A stretch of DNA of 64,000 nt from Sesamum alatum (GCA_034509735.1 JACGWO010000005.1:29108479-29172478), one strand, 5' to 3'; shown: positions 1-12,927, counted from the first letter of the stretch. The notes: generated from the sequence alone by a model not told the origin. Numbers and translations: made by a program.

Positions 1-191
1 TCTTACAGAAAAGTTGCTAAACGAGTACAGCAACTACAGGCACAAAAACAAACTTATAAGTTCGAGTCCTAGTTCCACCAGATGTGTGAATATTTCTGTC
101 TCACTTAATGTGATTTTCTTATAATTTTTTGTTTAACTATTATTATTAATGATATCAAGGAACATATTAATTTTCTTATCGATTTCTTTTA

Positions 192-1470
192 GGGTAAATT
201 GCATAACATCCCCTATGTTATGGTGAAATTGTGCGAAATCCCCCTGTATTATTTTTATAAACAAAACCCCTCCCGTGTTATGAAAAAAAAGAGTAAAATA
301 CCACCTCTCCGTTAAAAATTAACGGAGAGTGCACATCACACGTCAAAAGTGCGAGTGGGTTCTTTTTTAACACCTTTTGACATTATTATATATTTAAAAA
401 AGTCTATTTTACCCCTATTTGTGATATATAAGAGCAAATCATTATTTTAGTTTAGATATATTTTAATTAATTACATATTATTGATTACTTTAATTTATTA
501 ATTAGTTTTAATATATTTTTAATTAATTGGATTTCTTTTTGAAATATATTAACTAAATGTAAAAAGTACCTAAAATTGTATATAAAATTTTTAAAAGTTA
601 AAAATTTAAATTAACAAATCACAATACAAAAATTAATAAACTAAAATTCACTTTTCAAATTAAAAAAAATATATGAATATAAATATAAGTCACTTATAAT
701 AATTATATGTTATTAACTAAATTAAGTATTTATTTTAATAAATTATATTTATTAAATATACAAATCAAACTACCAAACAAATATCTCTATTTTTTAAGTT
801 ATATTATTTACTATTCATAAAAAAAACTAACAATATATGTATTTATACTAAAACTTTAATAATTTTTATGTTTTTTAAAATTATAAGTAAAAATAATTTA
901 ATTTTTAAAAAAAATTTAAAAAAATATATATCTTCTTCTCCAATCGGTCGCCTTGTCGTCAGCCACTGGCCATTCCATGTCTTTGCCGGGCTGGGCGACG
1001 GAGGTCGCCCTTCTTTCTGGGCGACCGCGCCCAGACCCAATCGCCGCCCCTACTGGGGCGACTTCGCGTCGCTGTCGCCCCCTTTGAGCGTGGGTGACGA
1101 CGTGGTCGCCGTCGCCCAGCATGTGCGGCGACTGCGACGCCGCTCACATATGCGGCGGCGGCACCGCTCACTAATATATATATATATGTATATATACACA
1201 AATATGTATTGTATATGTATATATATTTTCTAAACAGTATATATATAGTTATATATAAATAAAAAATATAATTTAAAATTATGTAAGATCTGAACCATTT
1301 ATTTTCTAAAACTTAAATATCTATGGTTGTTATAAGAAGGGTATAACGCGCAATTAAACACAAATTTTAATGCCGTTAAGCTTATTTAACGAAAGGAGAA
1401 TGTATGTAATATTTTAAAAAATACAGGAGGTTTTATGCAATTTATTGAGGATATAAGGGACATAATGATA
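192..1470. mobile_element. Inverted-repeat element with a GC-rich core
   Basis: The left side (192-330) and the reverse complement of the right side (about 1360-1465) resemble each other. Both carry a word like AAATTGCATAA, followed by a C-rich CCTCCTGTATT-type word, T/A runs and then CCGTTAA. Such inverted termini are typical of fold-back or TIR transposons. The left arm appears to hold two versions of the terminal word. The interior is very AT-rich except for an abrupt GC-rich block at 948-1173. No target duplication was found, so the limits are approximate. No transposase is encoded, so it would be non-autonomous. Confidence 0.45.
948..1173. other. GC-rich island built on GTCGCC/GGCGAC words
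   Basis: About 225 bases are strongly GC-rich although the sequence on both sides is almost only A and T. The hexamer GTCGCC or its complement GGCGAC recurs many times, for example near 951, 990, 1018, 1056, 1072 and 1106. Short open frames run through it in several frames on both strands, which is expected for GC-rich sequence and does not show coding. I recognise no protein domain. It may be a captured gene fragment or an expanded short repeat carried by the surrounding inverted-repeat element. Confidence 0.6.
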
Positions 1471-1911
1471 TACTGATTGATTTTTAAACATATTACGGTA
1501 ATGGTGTAATTATCACTTCTATAAAAAAATAATAATAATAAATTTATGGCACGAATAATTTCCTATTATTCTCTTGAAGATTTTTAGTGGTATGCATCAA
1601 AAAAATTGAAGGGCCCAAACCCACCTGAAATCTCCAAAAAAGAGGAGCCTATGCCACTTTTACTGATTTGCTCTTGCATTAAAGGTCCATTTTTTTTTTA
1701 TATGGATCGAGTGTAAAAATATTAAATAATAAGACTTAAATTATATATGTAATAAGATCTATAACATTTTTAATGTAATATGATTCACACAGTTTGATAT
1801 TTTTATTTTTGATTGATTTAAAAAATCCGATACTTGATGAGAAAATTGGCTTTATCTCATGTTATTTGAGAGCTAATACGGTTTGTTAATACAAATATAA
1901 GCGGTAAATTG

Positions 1912-2410
1912 TTAGAGTGTTTATAATTAGGTAAATCGATTGAATCAAAATCAAAAATTCAATAGATACTAAAATCGAAAGAAATCCGATTCAGTATTTG
2001 GTTTTATTTTTTTGAAAATTCAGTAGTTGGTTCGGTTTTGATTTTTAGTGTTGGTTTATCAAACCGAATACCTATACCAAAATACTATCTTCATTTTTAC
2101 TTATATATATATATATATTAATATCAATTATTTTTTATACTCTTTTTATAATTTAAATAAAAGTTAAAAAAGTAAATAAAAAGTGTAAATTAATAGTTTT
2201 AATATTTAATTTTTAGTCATTTTTTATATTCTTAATGAAAATTCAGTCTACCGAATAGCCAACTAAAATATCCAAAAAAAAAAAAAAAAAGATCGGTAAT
2301 TACCACAACCAATCCAACTAATTAATTTGATTCAGTATTCAGTACAACATTTCTACTCATTGATATTTTTATTTATCGAAATTTCGATTCGATTTTATAA
2401 TGACGCCCAT
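1912..2410. mobile_element. Possible miniature inverted-repeat element
   Basis: The left edge (about 1917-1965) and the reverse complement of the right edge (about 2365-2410) share a degraded sequence with ATCGATTGAATCAAA-like words. The interior repeats words such as TTCGGTTTTGAT and GATTCAGTATT on both strands, as in old fold-back elements. Similarity is imperfect and no target duplication was found. Confidence 0.3.
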
Positions 2411-2945
2411 AAATTGTTTTCTTTCATTTTTTAGGGAACACAAAAACATATATAACTATACTTAATTATTTAATTGATTAAAAGAGGTGAATTAAGTGGT
2501 AACTAAAACCTAAAACTAGATGTAATAGATCAATAATTGTAAGATGAATTGACCCAATTAATACTTGTTTGAAGACAGTCAAAGTCATATGTTGAAGGAT
2601 AAGGCAGAAGACCATGACAAAGACCCCATCAATTATCATGGTACAGACAGTATTATTTATTTATTATTAGATGCATAAGCCAGAAATCTGTGTTATTTTT
2701 TTTAATTTTGTGTTTCAATCAAGGAACTTATACTTGTAGATTCAAGAAATATAATTCTAAGTTAAATGTTGCAATAATAGATATCATATGCTATCAAAAC
2801 TTTGAATTAAAATTATAGAACTCGGACATATAATGCTTCATCTATGGGACTGAGGTCTAATTTTGGTGGAAATACATTAAGTTGGGTAAATTTATAATGT
2901 TTGATCTAATAAAACTGAGGTTGATTGTATTGGTGAGGTTGCAAT

Positions 2946-3308
2946 TAGGAATGACGATAGGACGAGTACGAGCAGATCTGGCTAGATTCGAGATTGATTT
3001 CGTTTAAATTTAATTGAACTAGAAATCTTCACTATGTCCCGACCTGCCTCAAACTCGTTCCAAACCCGACCTTGGTGGGTCTAACCCTAAAAATCACTTC
3101 TTCTTTTTCTTTTTCGGTCAATTGCTATATCAAAAGGATAAATATTATAGTTTCTTATTATTTAATTTTATCATTATATAAAAAATATGATTTATTTTAT
3201 AAGCATATATATATATAATATAAGTTGAATACTTTAAATATATTTATAAATATTATCGGGTGGGTCCAGAGAGGGGCCCTAGTCTACTCTCCCCATTTGT
3301 CATCCCTA
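2946..3308. mobile_element. Miniature inverted-repeat element, TAGGAATGAC ends
   Basis: The left end reads TAGGAATGACGATAGG. The right end, in reverse complement, reads TAGGGATGACAAATGGGG, giving terminal inverted repeats of about 16-18 bases with few mismatches. The interior includes CCCGACCT and a matching GGGTGGGTCC word nearer the right end. A second element with the same end type is at 29460-29645. No coding capacity is present. The hAT-like assignment rests only on general resemblance of the ends and is tentative. Confidence 0.5.
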
Positions 3309-4149
3309 GCTGCAGTCTGCAGTGACCAATTGTCACTTTACGTGGGCTACTACAACAAACAATAGTTGATTTATAATGCTTATTTTAATAAAACTAAGGT
3401 TGAATTTCGAATATATTGGTTAGACTACAGTGACCAAATTGTTGCTTTATGTGAGCTACTACGGTAACCAATGGCTAATTCATAATGCTTGACCTAATAA
3501 AAATCGAGATTGAATTCCAAGTGTGTTGACGAGGCTGGAATGACTAAATTACACAAGCTTCCGACAAAAGAAATATTTAGCCATAATAAAGTTCTTTTTA
3601 GTGAAAATAGTTATAACGAGTTTAAATCAATCTATTTTTAAATCACTTAAACAAATCAGTATATACTCAAAAAAACTCTTTTAAAACTGATACGACTTAA
3701 AGTAATCTACACTAACATATAAACAGTATAAATTCTATTTTCTGAAAAACCCATCACACATTGATAATGTTTCTATTTGGAAGAAAAAAATAGAATGCAA
3801 GTAGGAAAATATATAAAAAGGTAGAAAGTAGAAAGGTTGAAAGTAAGAGGTATGTGGATAAGGGAAAGTGATTAGAAAGCAAAGGCAGGGAGGGAGGGAC
3901 ATCAAATATGTGAAGATATGCTCTTAATCCTTGTGGTTCATTAGAGGGGGAAAAGTTAGACAATTTGCTACTTGGGAGTGGTCCCTTTTTGTCCAAAGGG
4001 AGACCTACCCTCTTTCTCTCTCTCACTCACACACACATTATGGGAGTGATTAAAGGAATATTGGTAATATTTCTTATTTCTATGGTGGGAGTAAATTGTA
4101 AACTAGAATGTAGGTAAAGTTGTAGTATTTAAGAAAACATCATAATAGT

Positions 4150-4870
4150 TATAATTTTACTTGATTCGTGCTGGAGTCCAGTACCATCACTATGGTTGAA
4201 AGATCTTCACGAAAATTATAAAATCAAAGGAGGCCTTATCCATAGAAGTTAATACTCCGATACTTAAGTCAGTAATTTGTTGACTGAATAAATAAAGGAG
4301 AAACTTGAAATGTTGTGAGAATAATAGTCGAATATGACCAAAAAAGAAAAGTGATAAAAGTCATGTGGAGTGCATATGCTGGAAAGTAGTTGAAAACTGA
4401 GAGAGAACTGAGAGTGGGTATGAGAGATACTTGTTACCAAAATGATTGCACAAGGGCCTCTATTTATAGGCCACTAGCTAACTAACCAAAAAAAAGAAAA
4501 ACAGTTGCGATCAGACTTATCTCGAAGAAGTTATGACTGTTTGAATAAGTCTTGGCAGTCAGCCTGATTTTAGTGGGTTGTGTTTTATCTGCTGCTACCA
4601 GGTTAGCCGACGGTGTTCTAGGAGGAGTTTGTTGTTGATTTTTTAATATGATGTTTCTTATTATGTCATAAATGCGTGTGGGTTCTCGTCCTTGTCGTAT
4701 GTTGTCTCAGCCGGCTGGGTTGCGCTCATTTTTTGGCCTTCCAGGTTAGAAAAAATAAATACGCTATGGGCGTGATACCTTGCTCATGAGCCAGCAGGGT
4801 TAGGCCTGTTGGGCTGTTCGGTGGAGACCCACCCCTCACTTTGGGCTTGAGAAAAAATATTTTAGGGGGC
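4150..4870. mobile_element. LTR-like or other transposon remnant
   Basis: This stretch has more balanced composition than its surroundings and contains words seen in plant LTR regions. Examples are a TATA-like CTATTTATAGGCC near 4470, an AGGAGGCCTTATCC segment near 4229, and a GC-richer downstream part around 4600-4830. No matching second LTR, target duplication or retrotransposon protein was found. It could equally be a degraded piece of another repeat. Confidence 0.25.
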
Positions 4871-5739
4871 ATCATCATTACTAATCATGAGTTGCAAAAG
4901 TTTATATGGAGTCCACTTATAACTTTTGGTTTAAACCAACTTCATTTAAGTAGTTCAAAAAGTAAAAATTGTAAACCAAGAACACTATGCTTAGTTTATT
5001 TTCATCAATAAGTTAAAAGCGTTTATTTTAAGCGATTACAAATATCCCTTAGTATCATTTGTAATCTCAATGTGTGTGCTTCATTTTTAAATATAAATTA
5101 TAAATATTCAATAAAATCTTTTATGGATTAATTTTATGTAAAATCTAAGGATTTAGTGATTAATGACAAGTAAAATAAAGAATAAACTAAAATAAAATTA
5201 GGAAATATTATGATAGGAAAAGAAAAAGAAGACGGAAAGATAAATCCTTATGTAAGAACAGTGAGATGAGAGGGAGGGAAGACAGAATTAAAACAATAAT
5301 AGATTAGTGGGAAAGAAGGAAAAACGAAAAGACAAATAATTAATTTGGTATTATCTTTTTAGAAAGGATTAATTTGTTAATATATTAAAAAACATACTAT
5401 GAAATTTTCATATAGTTAGATCACTTATGAAAAAAAAAATTAAATTTTATTTAGGGCTTTAGAAGATATTTTAAGAATATATATATATATATATATATTT
5501 GTTTGAAATTTTATTTTTATTTTCTTTGTTTCTAAAAATATATATAAGTGGTCAGCTAGAATTATCGAACTTCGTATTTTTTTACCGTACACTTTTCATG
5601 TATCATATCAATGTAATTATTACATCTTCATTTCATGCATGAATACATTTTTAAAAATATTTGTTATTTCTTTTTATCTCACTTTTATATGAAAAAAATC
5701 ATTATGCCATTAATGATAAATCATAACTATCGACATGTA

Positions 5740-6008
5740 CTACAACAAGAATAAATAATCGTAACAAACAATCATTTTGACTATGATCACGCAACCGTTG
5801 TTATCCGTAATTTTTGTGAAAGTGGCTAAAATATTTGTCATGCAAATGTTTTTACATGACTCTTAGCCGTGACAAATAATTTTTTCATGGTGGAAAAGTT
5901 AATTTTTTGCATCGATTTTATTTAACCGTAATTAATAAAAATTATTTATCACAACTTTTAGCCATAATTATTAGTATTGTAGCAATAGTAATTTTTTTTT
6001 CTAGTGAT
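5740..6008. mobile_element. CACTA-like miniature element, degraded
   Basis: The left end (ACTACAACAAGAA) and right end (TTTTTTTCTAGTGA) resemble degenerate CACTA-type termini. The interior carries words for 'cgtaacaaa' and 'gtgacaaat' on opposite strands. Similar interior words (catggtgga-aagtt, catcgatttta) occur in the outer nested element at 61402-62086, which suggests a shared family. No clear target duplication is visible. Confidence 0.35.
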
Positions 6009-6320
6009 TTGTCTGTCCTATAAAATTTTAGTCAAAATTAGATATAGTAATCCATGAATGCATATATACATACAAGTACAACATTGTTTATGTACTATTC
6101 CAATGAAACCCCTAGAAATTATTGGTACTTCCAAAATTGGTCCTAACTAAATTCATATATATTAGACCATCTTCAAAAATTTAACGACATCGATTGAGTT
6201 AGTTGCTAACTATACATTTGGATGGTACAATAATATTTTTTGCCTCATACAACAAGACATAATTTAAGATTTCATGAAACTTAATTAATATCAAGTTCAA
6301 TTTAGCGATAATATCAATAT

Positions 6321-6784
6321 AGGGGAAATAACATTGTTCGTCCTGTAACTTAAGGTCTTTTTACTTTTAATTCCATTGATTACGGGAATCTCATTTTTGA
6401 TCCCATAACTTTTAAAAAATAGCACTTTTAGTCCCATGACATCTTTTTATTTAAATTTTGTAACGGAAAACACCACGCGCATAGCACGTGGCCATTAGGG
6501 CCTTTACACTTTTGGTCCCATATGTTATGAAATTTTCGCTTTTGGTCCCATATGTTATGAAATTTTCACTTTTGGTCCCATAACTTTAAAAAAGTAACAT
6601 TTTTCGTCCCATGCACTTAACGGCCACGTGACACTTTCTGTTAAATATTTAACGAAAAGTATCATGGGATTGAAAGTGCTACTTTTTGAAAGTTACAAGA
6701 CCAAAAGTGATAATCTCGTATCCAATGTGACTAAAAGTGGAAAGACCCTAAGTTATGAGATGAAAAATGCTATTTCTCCTATTA
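6321..6784. mobile_element. Miniature inverted-repeat element, 'tttGGTCCCATAA' family
   Basis: The left end (AGGGGAAATAACATTGTTCG) pairs with the reverse complement of the right end (AGGAGAAATAGCATTTTTCA). The pairing continues through CTTAAGGTCTTTTTACTTTT against CTTAGGGTCTTTCCACTTTT. The centre holds direct repeats of CTTTTGGTCCCATATGTTAT near 6510 and 6540. It can fold into a long hairpin and has no coding content. A left half of the same family lies at 53466-53660 inside a Helitron. Confidence 0.6.
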
Positions 6785-7136
6785 ATATATATATATACAT
6801 ATATATAAATCCTATTACATATATATAAACTTAGGGCATTCTTTTGATTGAGATAATAAACAGGCAGGGGTCCGCACCAAATCCTCCGGCGGCTTTTTAC
6901 AAAAAAAAATAATAAAAAATGCAGAATAATACTTCATCATTATTTAGATCGACATTCATGGTCACAATTAATCTAATATAGTTACGAACCTCTTTTACGA
7001 TCTGAGTTTAATAATTGTTTGCCACGATAATTGATGGAGTTAAATATACGTTTTAATATGTGTTTGACTTCCAATGAGGTAGAGGTCTTGGTTTAGCAGT
7101 GATGCTTCGTGTATTTATTTATTTTATTCTTTTGTT

Positions 7137-7545
7137 AAATTATAATGATTTCTTTTGAGATTTTCATAATTATGGATATCTTCTCGTTGTTTTAAAAATT
7201 ACAAATATTCTTTTGAGATTTGTAATTTTTAATCAAGGGCTTGAAATGGTCCATTTTGTCCTTGATTTTTTTTTAAATCGTAGAAAAATCAGCATAGACA
7301 AATTACATTATTGTTCATCTATGTAAAAAGCGTAAGAAATATCTCCCTGCGCATTTTTGTCCAAATTTTTTTTTTAAAATAATTCAATTTGCATAAGGAC
7401 ATTTTAGAGTTCACCCATAAAATGGATAAAAATGGTTATTTGTTAGATGGTAACAAACCTCAGGATGGTATTTATAATTTTTGAAATAATAAGGGGGTAT
7501 CCGTAATTATGCCTAACCTTTGGAGGGGTCATTGTAATTCACCAT
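7137..7545. mobile_element. Family X inverted-repeat element, copy 1
   Basis: Family X elements are about 400 bases. Their ends both read, going inward, as a GTAAATTACA-type word, then CCTCCTGAGGTTTGG-type, then ATAATTACAAATA. The interior contains 'CAAAATG-CC-TTA', 'TTACAAACCTCAGG' and 'TGTTAGACGGT'. This copy is degraded at the left end but clear at the right (ATTATGCCTAACC, GTCATTGTAATTCACC). It has no coding content. Short open frames at 7509-7790 begin in its right end and are not supported as a gene. Confidence 0.5.
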
Positions 7546-8879
7546 TCTTTTTTCATACCCAATGGAAAAGTCCAGCCCAATTTGATTCAAGAATTCAAGT
7601 CCAATCAGGCAACATTAGCAAACCACGAGACAACAAGTCCAAACAGTCTAGAACTAACTCCGGCTGTTGGTGGTCCATACATCCAGTTCAGCGAACACGT
7701 CAGCAACCATCATTTTCATTTGATAGCGGTAGTCTGCTGGATAAAACTGACAGATAACTATTTTCGCTTTTGTCAACTATTTTTCTGTTGACATGGTAAG
7801 TTTTGTTCCTGCTCACGCAAGACAACGTGATGTGACGTACAACTGAACCAATTATCACACGAAAATAGACAATAAGAAATTTAGAGATATCTTAACTACC
7901 ATCAATAGCTTCCAAATTTCTCTCGTCTTGCTCCTATAAATAGGGTTTAAGTAGATTAATAGAGATACAAAAATTTTCAACTACACTCAGGTTATCACAT
8001 GCGAATTTCAACTGATCACCAACACTAATTTCTTTGCAACATTTACTATTACAAGCATATTCCTCACACTCCACACATTTCACCATCCTTATTGTTCTTG
8101 CTTTATTTTTCTTAAGCATCGTTACCGACTTAAACATTAAAGTGTTAACTTCTATTTTTTAAGTTAGTTTTTCAATATATTTTTAAAACAACTAAAAAAA
8201 TTCTCTAAAATAATGTGGTACTTCTAAATCCCAGTAAATGCCATAAAGACTCATGACATAGTACGATTGTAGGTCTATTGTAAGGACTAAGACTACGGCA
8301 AAAGTTCAAATTTAACTACTTTTCCGTTTATAACGGAAAAAAACAAAAGAAAGCAATTCGTATTCCAATTTGGATTTTCCTATTATAAATTAATATTGCA
8401 GATCACCTTACTTTTATATTTACATGCAACATGTATAAAATATCATAAAATTTAGAATAAATGTAAATGTGAAATGACTCAATTAGATAATGAAATGTTG
8501 AGTGCTAGTGAGTAAACTATCTTATTTTCTCTTTATAATCATTTGGGAATTTCAACATTTTCTCAACAAATCATTAAAGTTTGGAAAAAAGTTGGAAAAA
8601 GATGTTGAGAAAAAGTACAAAATTTAGGTAGCCCCCATTTCATCCACCACATAAATATTAAGGAAGATTAAAATTGCTCTATGGGTGTTGTTGTGGTGGA
8701 AACTTTAATTAACCTGCCCTCCACAATCAATAAAAGCAAGATTTTATGTAACTATTATTTCAAGTTGACATGATTGCAACATTATTCATTATGAGAAGAA
8801 ACAAACCTAAATAATTAAGTTATAAGTTACATTTGTGAAAATCTTGAAAAATGATATAATGTTTGATTGGAATTATTAG

Positions 8880-9200
8880 GATTAAAGTTATTTTTGGTCC
8901 TATAACTATACTTCATTCTCGTTTTAGTTTTTTTATCTTTTTAGGGTTTCAAAAAAGTTATGTAATTTTTTAATTGTCACAATTTTGGTTCTCCTTTCGC
9001 CTGAATTTCTTCAACGTCGCCGAAAATGTTTGAAATTTGGGCCGCCACATCAGATATTTCCGGCAACTTTGGAGAAATTCCGACGAAAGGAGGACCAAAA
9101 TCATTATAATTAAAAAGCTACATGACTTTTTTGAAACCCTAAAAAGATAAAGGACTAAAATAAGAATGAAGTATAGTTACAGGACCAAAAATGCCTTTAA
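8880..9200. mobile_element. Fold-back element with 'GGTCCTATAAC' arms
   Basis: The left arm (TTTTTGGTCCTATAACTATA, then CTTCATTCTCGTTTTAGT, then TATCTTTTTAGGGTTTC) is matched almost base for base, in reverse complement, by the right arm ending near 9199. The loop region around 9030-9050 is GC-richer (GGGCCGCCACATCAG). Such a perfect hairpin is typical of a MITE and could be transcribed into a small-RNA precursor. No coding content. Confidence 0.65.
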
Positions 9201-9356
9201 GCCGAATTATTAACTGCAGTACATTAACTGTACATTTTTCAAGAAAATTTTCCCTTTTTAAGGGAAAAGAAAGCTGTCTAATATCTACGTTTTCATTTTG
9301 ATTAGATGTTTTTACTCGAGATATTGCCCGTTTGACTGAAACTTGTCTTTAAAAAT

Positions 9357-9772
9357 AGGGTAAATTACAAGTACCTCCTCTGAGATTTGGTATAATTACA
9401 AATGTACAACATAATCATGTAGTTTTTAGACAAAGATGTAAAAAGTATTACTTTACCATTGCTGAATTTTTTTATTTTTTTAAAAAAATATTTAAAAAAT
9501 ATAAAATAGAGTATGAGGGTGGGTAAAATAAATAATCCATTAGAAAATATTAATCCATAATAGAAAATTCTAAAAAATATATAAAAAAAATTATAATTGA
9601 TAGTCCAACAGTGCATTTTGGGCAGTTCATTACAAAAATTGAATAAAAACCTAACGGGATGGGCTCGTTGTTAGACGGACGTTAAAATTAGCTGAATATT
9701 TGTAATTTTCCAAATAACAAAAAAGTATTGATAATTATGTCAAATCTAAAAAAAGATGATTGTAATTTACGC
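9357..9772. mobile_element. Family X inverted-repeat element, copy 2
   Basis: The left end AGGGTAAATTACAAGTACCT and the right end, reverse-complemented (GTAAATTACAATCATC), match. Interior words CATTTTGGGCAGTTCATTAC and GTTAGACGGACGTTAAAAT place it with the subgroup also seen at 25910 and 28949. Non-coding; the - strand open frame across it is a shadow of the AT-rich interior. Confidence 0.55.
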
Positions 9773-10916
9773 TTAAGAATATACCGAATTAAATATAGGT
9801 AAATTTGGGGCTTATTATTGCTCAATCCCTTGTTTAATATATGTTGCGGGATGATTGAAATAATATATTTTTATCCATTACGTTACATATAATTTTGTGG
9901 ATTGAGTTAAAATAAGAATATTATTTTATTTATTCCTTAACAACCACTAATTCTTCTGATTCTTGAAAATTAATGTAACTAAAAAAAGTGTGAATAAAGC
10001 TGCTAGTTAAAAGCTCTTTGGGGATGTTTGTTTGTGTTTTTATTTTCAATTTTCAGGTCTCACTCAAAAGCATATTTTTTAAGTTTCAGGTCTCCCTATA
10101 AAATATATATTTTTCAATTTTGTATAGATTTTGTGTCAAATCAGAATATGTTTGAATTTGTTAATGAGATTGTATTTTATATTAATTTGGGTGTCAAATC
10201 AATGTATTTTCAATAAAAACACATATACATAAACATGTTCTTACTTTAATTACTGTTTCAAAAACTGAAAATTGAAAATGAAACACAATCAGACTATTTA
10301 TTCAATGATGATCATCGAGTTCTGGAATCAGACTGCATTTAAAGAAACGGAATCTCATAGAAGAATAACTAGTATCCATCACTTATTTTTGTTACAAAAT
10401 ATATTAATTTCGACACAACATCTAGTCTTGTACTTAACTTGTATATATGTTTGTAAATGTCCCTATTTTTGGGTATGTCTGCTGGAATTTTAGAGTGATT
10501 AATGTTGAGTGCTGAATAATTTACCTAAAGCCAGCTATTAAAATTATGAATGAAGACTATAGCATGTTAATTAATTGGAAAAAATAAAAGTTTGGTAGAA
10601 TTAAATGTTTAATGGCACACTCTATTATGTGTAGGTGTATGACTATGACTATTTCTCTCTAGCACATGCAATGCAACCTTTCTACATTGCATTGTGAAAA
10701 GGACCCATTCCCCTTTGTTCCTTAAGGGTAGGGGCTAACTTTTTGTACAACTCCTTCATCATTTTACAATAGACTTTATCTTCATTAATTTATTAATATT
10801 TATGTTTTTCTTGGTTTTTTTTTTCTTGGGGAGGTTTTTTTGGGATTGTTTTTTTTTGACATAATTTTTTAGGTTCAAAATCACGTGGAGAAAAAAAAAA
10901 TCTACTATAAAAGTAG

Positions 10917-11440
10917 GCTTAAATGCATTTTTCGTCCTTTGGCATTTTAGTCTTTTATTTTTCTAGGGTATCAAATAAGTCCTGTAATTTTTAAATTTTT
11001 TGCGCTCTTGATCCTTTACTCGTCGGAATTTGCAAAGATGCCGGAAAAAAAAGCATGTGGCCTGCATGTGCTTTTTAAAATTTGGGGTTTTTGTTCGCAT
11101 TGATCAATTTTTGCCAGCATGGAAGAAAATTTTCATCTTGTATCTTTTGCATTTTGACATTTTAATCATTTATCTTTTTAAGGTAGCAAATAGATCCTGT
11201 AACGTTTATCTTTTTACAATTTTGGTCCTTTAAATCCACCAATATGAACAAAAGCCCCAAATTAAAAAAGCACGTGCAATGCACATGCTCTTTTTCGGCA
11301 AGATTTGCAAACTCCGACAACTGAAGGACCAAAATCACGAAAAATTAAAAAGTTACGGGACTTATCTGCTACCCTAGAAAGATAAAAGACTAAGATACCA
11401 AAATAACTAACTTACAAGACCAAAAATATATTTAAGCCAT
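10917..11440. mobile_element. Composite fold-back element with a duplicated arm
   Basis: The left terminus GGCTTAAATGCATTTTTCGT pairs with the reverse complement of the right terminus near 11438 (GGCTTAAATATATTTTTGGT). The internal sequence 'CATTTTAGTC...TATTTTTCTAGGGTA' near 10945 recurs as 'CATTTTGACATTTTAATC' near 11150. One arm has therefore been duplicated or one element has inserted in another. GC-richer loops with the word TGCACGTGC or similar are present near 11050 and 11270. Non-coding. Confidence 0.55.
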
Positions 11441-11941
11441 AAAATTATTACATTCGGGTTCGAGATTTTAGAGCGATAAGATATATCTAAAATTATGGAA
11501 AATCGAAAAATATTTTTGTAAATTAAAAGAATCGTTATTATATATTTAGCAAATAGTTTGGCGCGTTTTCCACTATAAATAAAAAGAGGAAAACATTTAT
11601 TTAACGCATTTACCGTTAAAATTCAAACTTTAAAGAGAATAGTTAAGTGAGTTGTGTAGGAATAACATAGTTAAATTTTGTGCGGTATGCATACTTAGAT
11701 TCTGATTCCACTGAAAGTTTTTTATAGGGTCATGAGACGCTAAATTAGGGGAAGTAACAAATAAAACAACACAATATGCTACCAAAATTAGTCGCATCTT
11801 GTTAAAACAACGTGAAATTCATGCATATAAGGAAGTAATTGAATCGTTCTGAAATTCCAACCTTTTGTTCTTCTTGTTCACCTTTTAAGCTTGATTAATG
11901 CCCCAATTTTGTAACCCCTCTTTGGCATGTGTTTGTTCATA

Positions 11942-12533
11942 CAGTAAAATCTCTATAAATTGATACTCGATAAATTAATAATTTCTCCAAAATAATAGTT
12001 TTTTTCGGTCCCGATTTGGGCCCAGGAGGCTAAATTGATAATTTTGATAAATTGATAAGATAATAATTTTTCAGAAGACTCTTAGATAAATTTATGGTCA
12101 CTTCAATATTATAAATTAATAATTCTATAAAATTACAAATATAACTAGGACAACTTAGTAAAATATGATTATATTGTTGTTTACTTCTTTTTAAAATTTA
12201 AATCCTAGTTGTAATTCATTTCTAACTTTCCTTACTGCACCAAAAAGCTCCGGTGTTGCATTCTCATACCGCAACAAGAAATTGCAAAGAATTGTTGCCG
12301 CTAGAACTACTTCCTTCCGAAAGAGTTATATTTATTAGTCACATTGTACATGAACATCATTCAATTAGTGAATACGATGTACATGTTTTATTCATAAAAA
12401 ATAATGTAGGTTCGTTCAACCGGAAAAAAATCTCTTTAAATTAATAAATTATCAAATTATCAATTAACTAATACCTCTTTAAATTTATAAAATTACGTGG
12501 CTCCGATATTATTAATTTATAGAGATTTTATTG
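11942..12533. mobile_element. Pogo/Emigrant-type element with TA target duplication
   Basis: The left end reads CAGTAAAATCTCTATAAATT. The right end, reverse-complemented, reads CAATAAAATCTCTATAAATT, so the terminal repeats differ at one position in 20. TA lies immediately outside both ends (11940-11941 and 12534-12535), the target duplication of the Tc1/mariner-pogo group. The ends resemble the published Emigrant/Lemi1 termini. Sub-terminal TAAATTAATAATT words repeat inward on both sides. At 592 bases it is too short for a transposase. A 63-codon frame at 12253-12444 in the centre matches no transposase motif that I know. Confidence 0.75.
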
Positions 12534-12927
12534 TATATGCAAGGTAAATGTAATGGTAGTTCTAACCAATAATAAAGATTAATATAGAAAAAAGGGCATT
12601 CAAAATTAATGATTTGAATTTGAAAAATGTGACAAATAAGATTTTCTTTTATGGATCGAAAGTGAAAATACCAAACAGTATAAACTGCATCACCTTAATA
12701 TTGAGATTTAATGAACATTATTTGATATTTTCACATTCAATTCATATGATATAACTATTGTAGAATTTATCGAGCCATCAAACGAAATTCTACAATGGCA
12801 TTAATTTTACCATAAACTTTACGAAAACCGCTCTATGATGACCCGTTATTTATAAGGTCGTCTAATGATGTCTTATTCAGTTAGTAAAAAAATGAACTTT
12901 CAAGATTAAGAAATAATTAAGTGTAGC

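Noticed and set aside
55..92. tRNA T-arm-like word (AAGTTCGAGTCC ... CCA) at the window start
   Set aside because: The stem pairs poorly and no acceptor, D-arm or anticodon arm could be placed upstream. It is probably a chance match or an old SINE tail.
843..1233. Open frames of 65-121 codons on both strands around 843-1233
   Set aside because: They overlap each other in several frames across the GC-rich island, which removes stops by composition. They have low-complexity AT-driven ends and no recognised domain or splice context.
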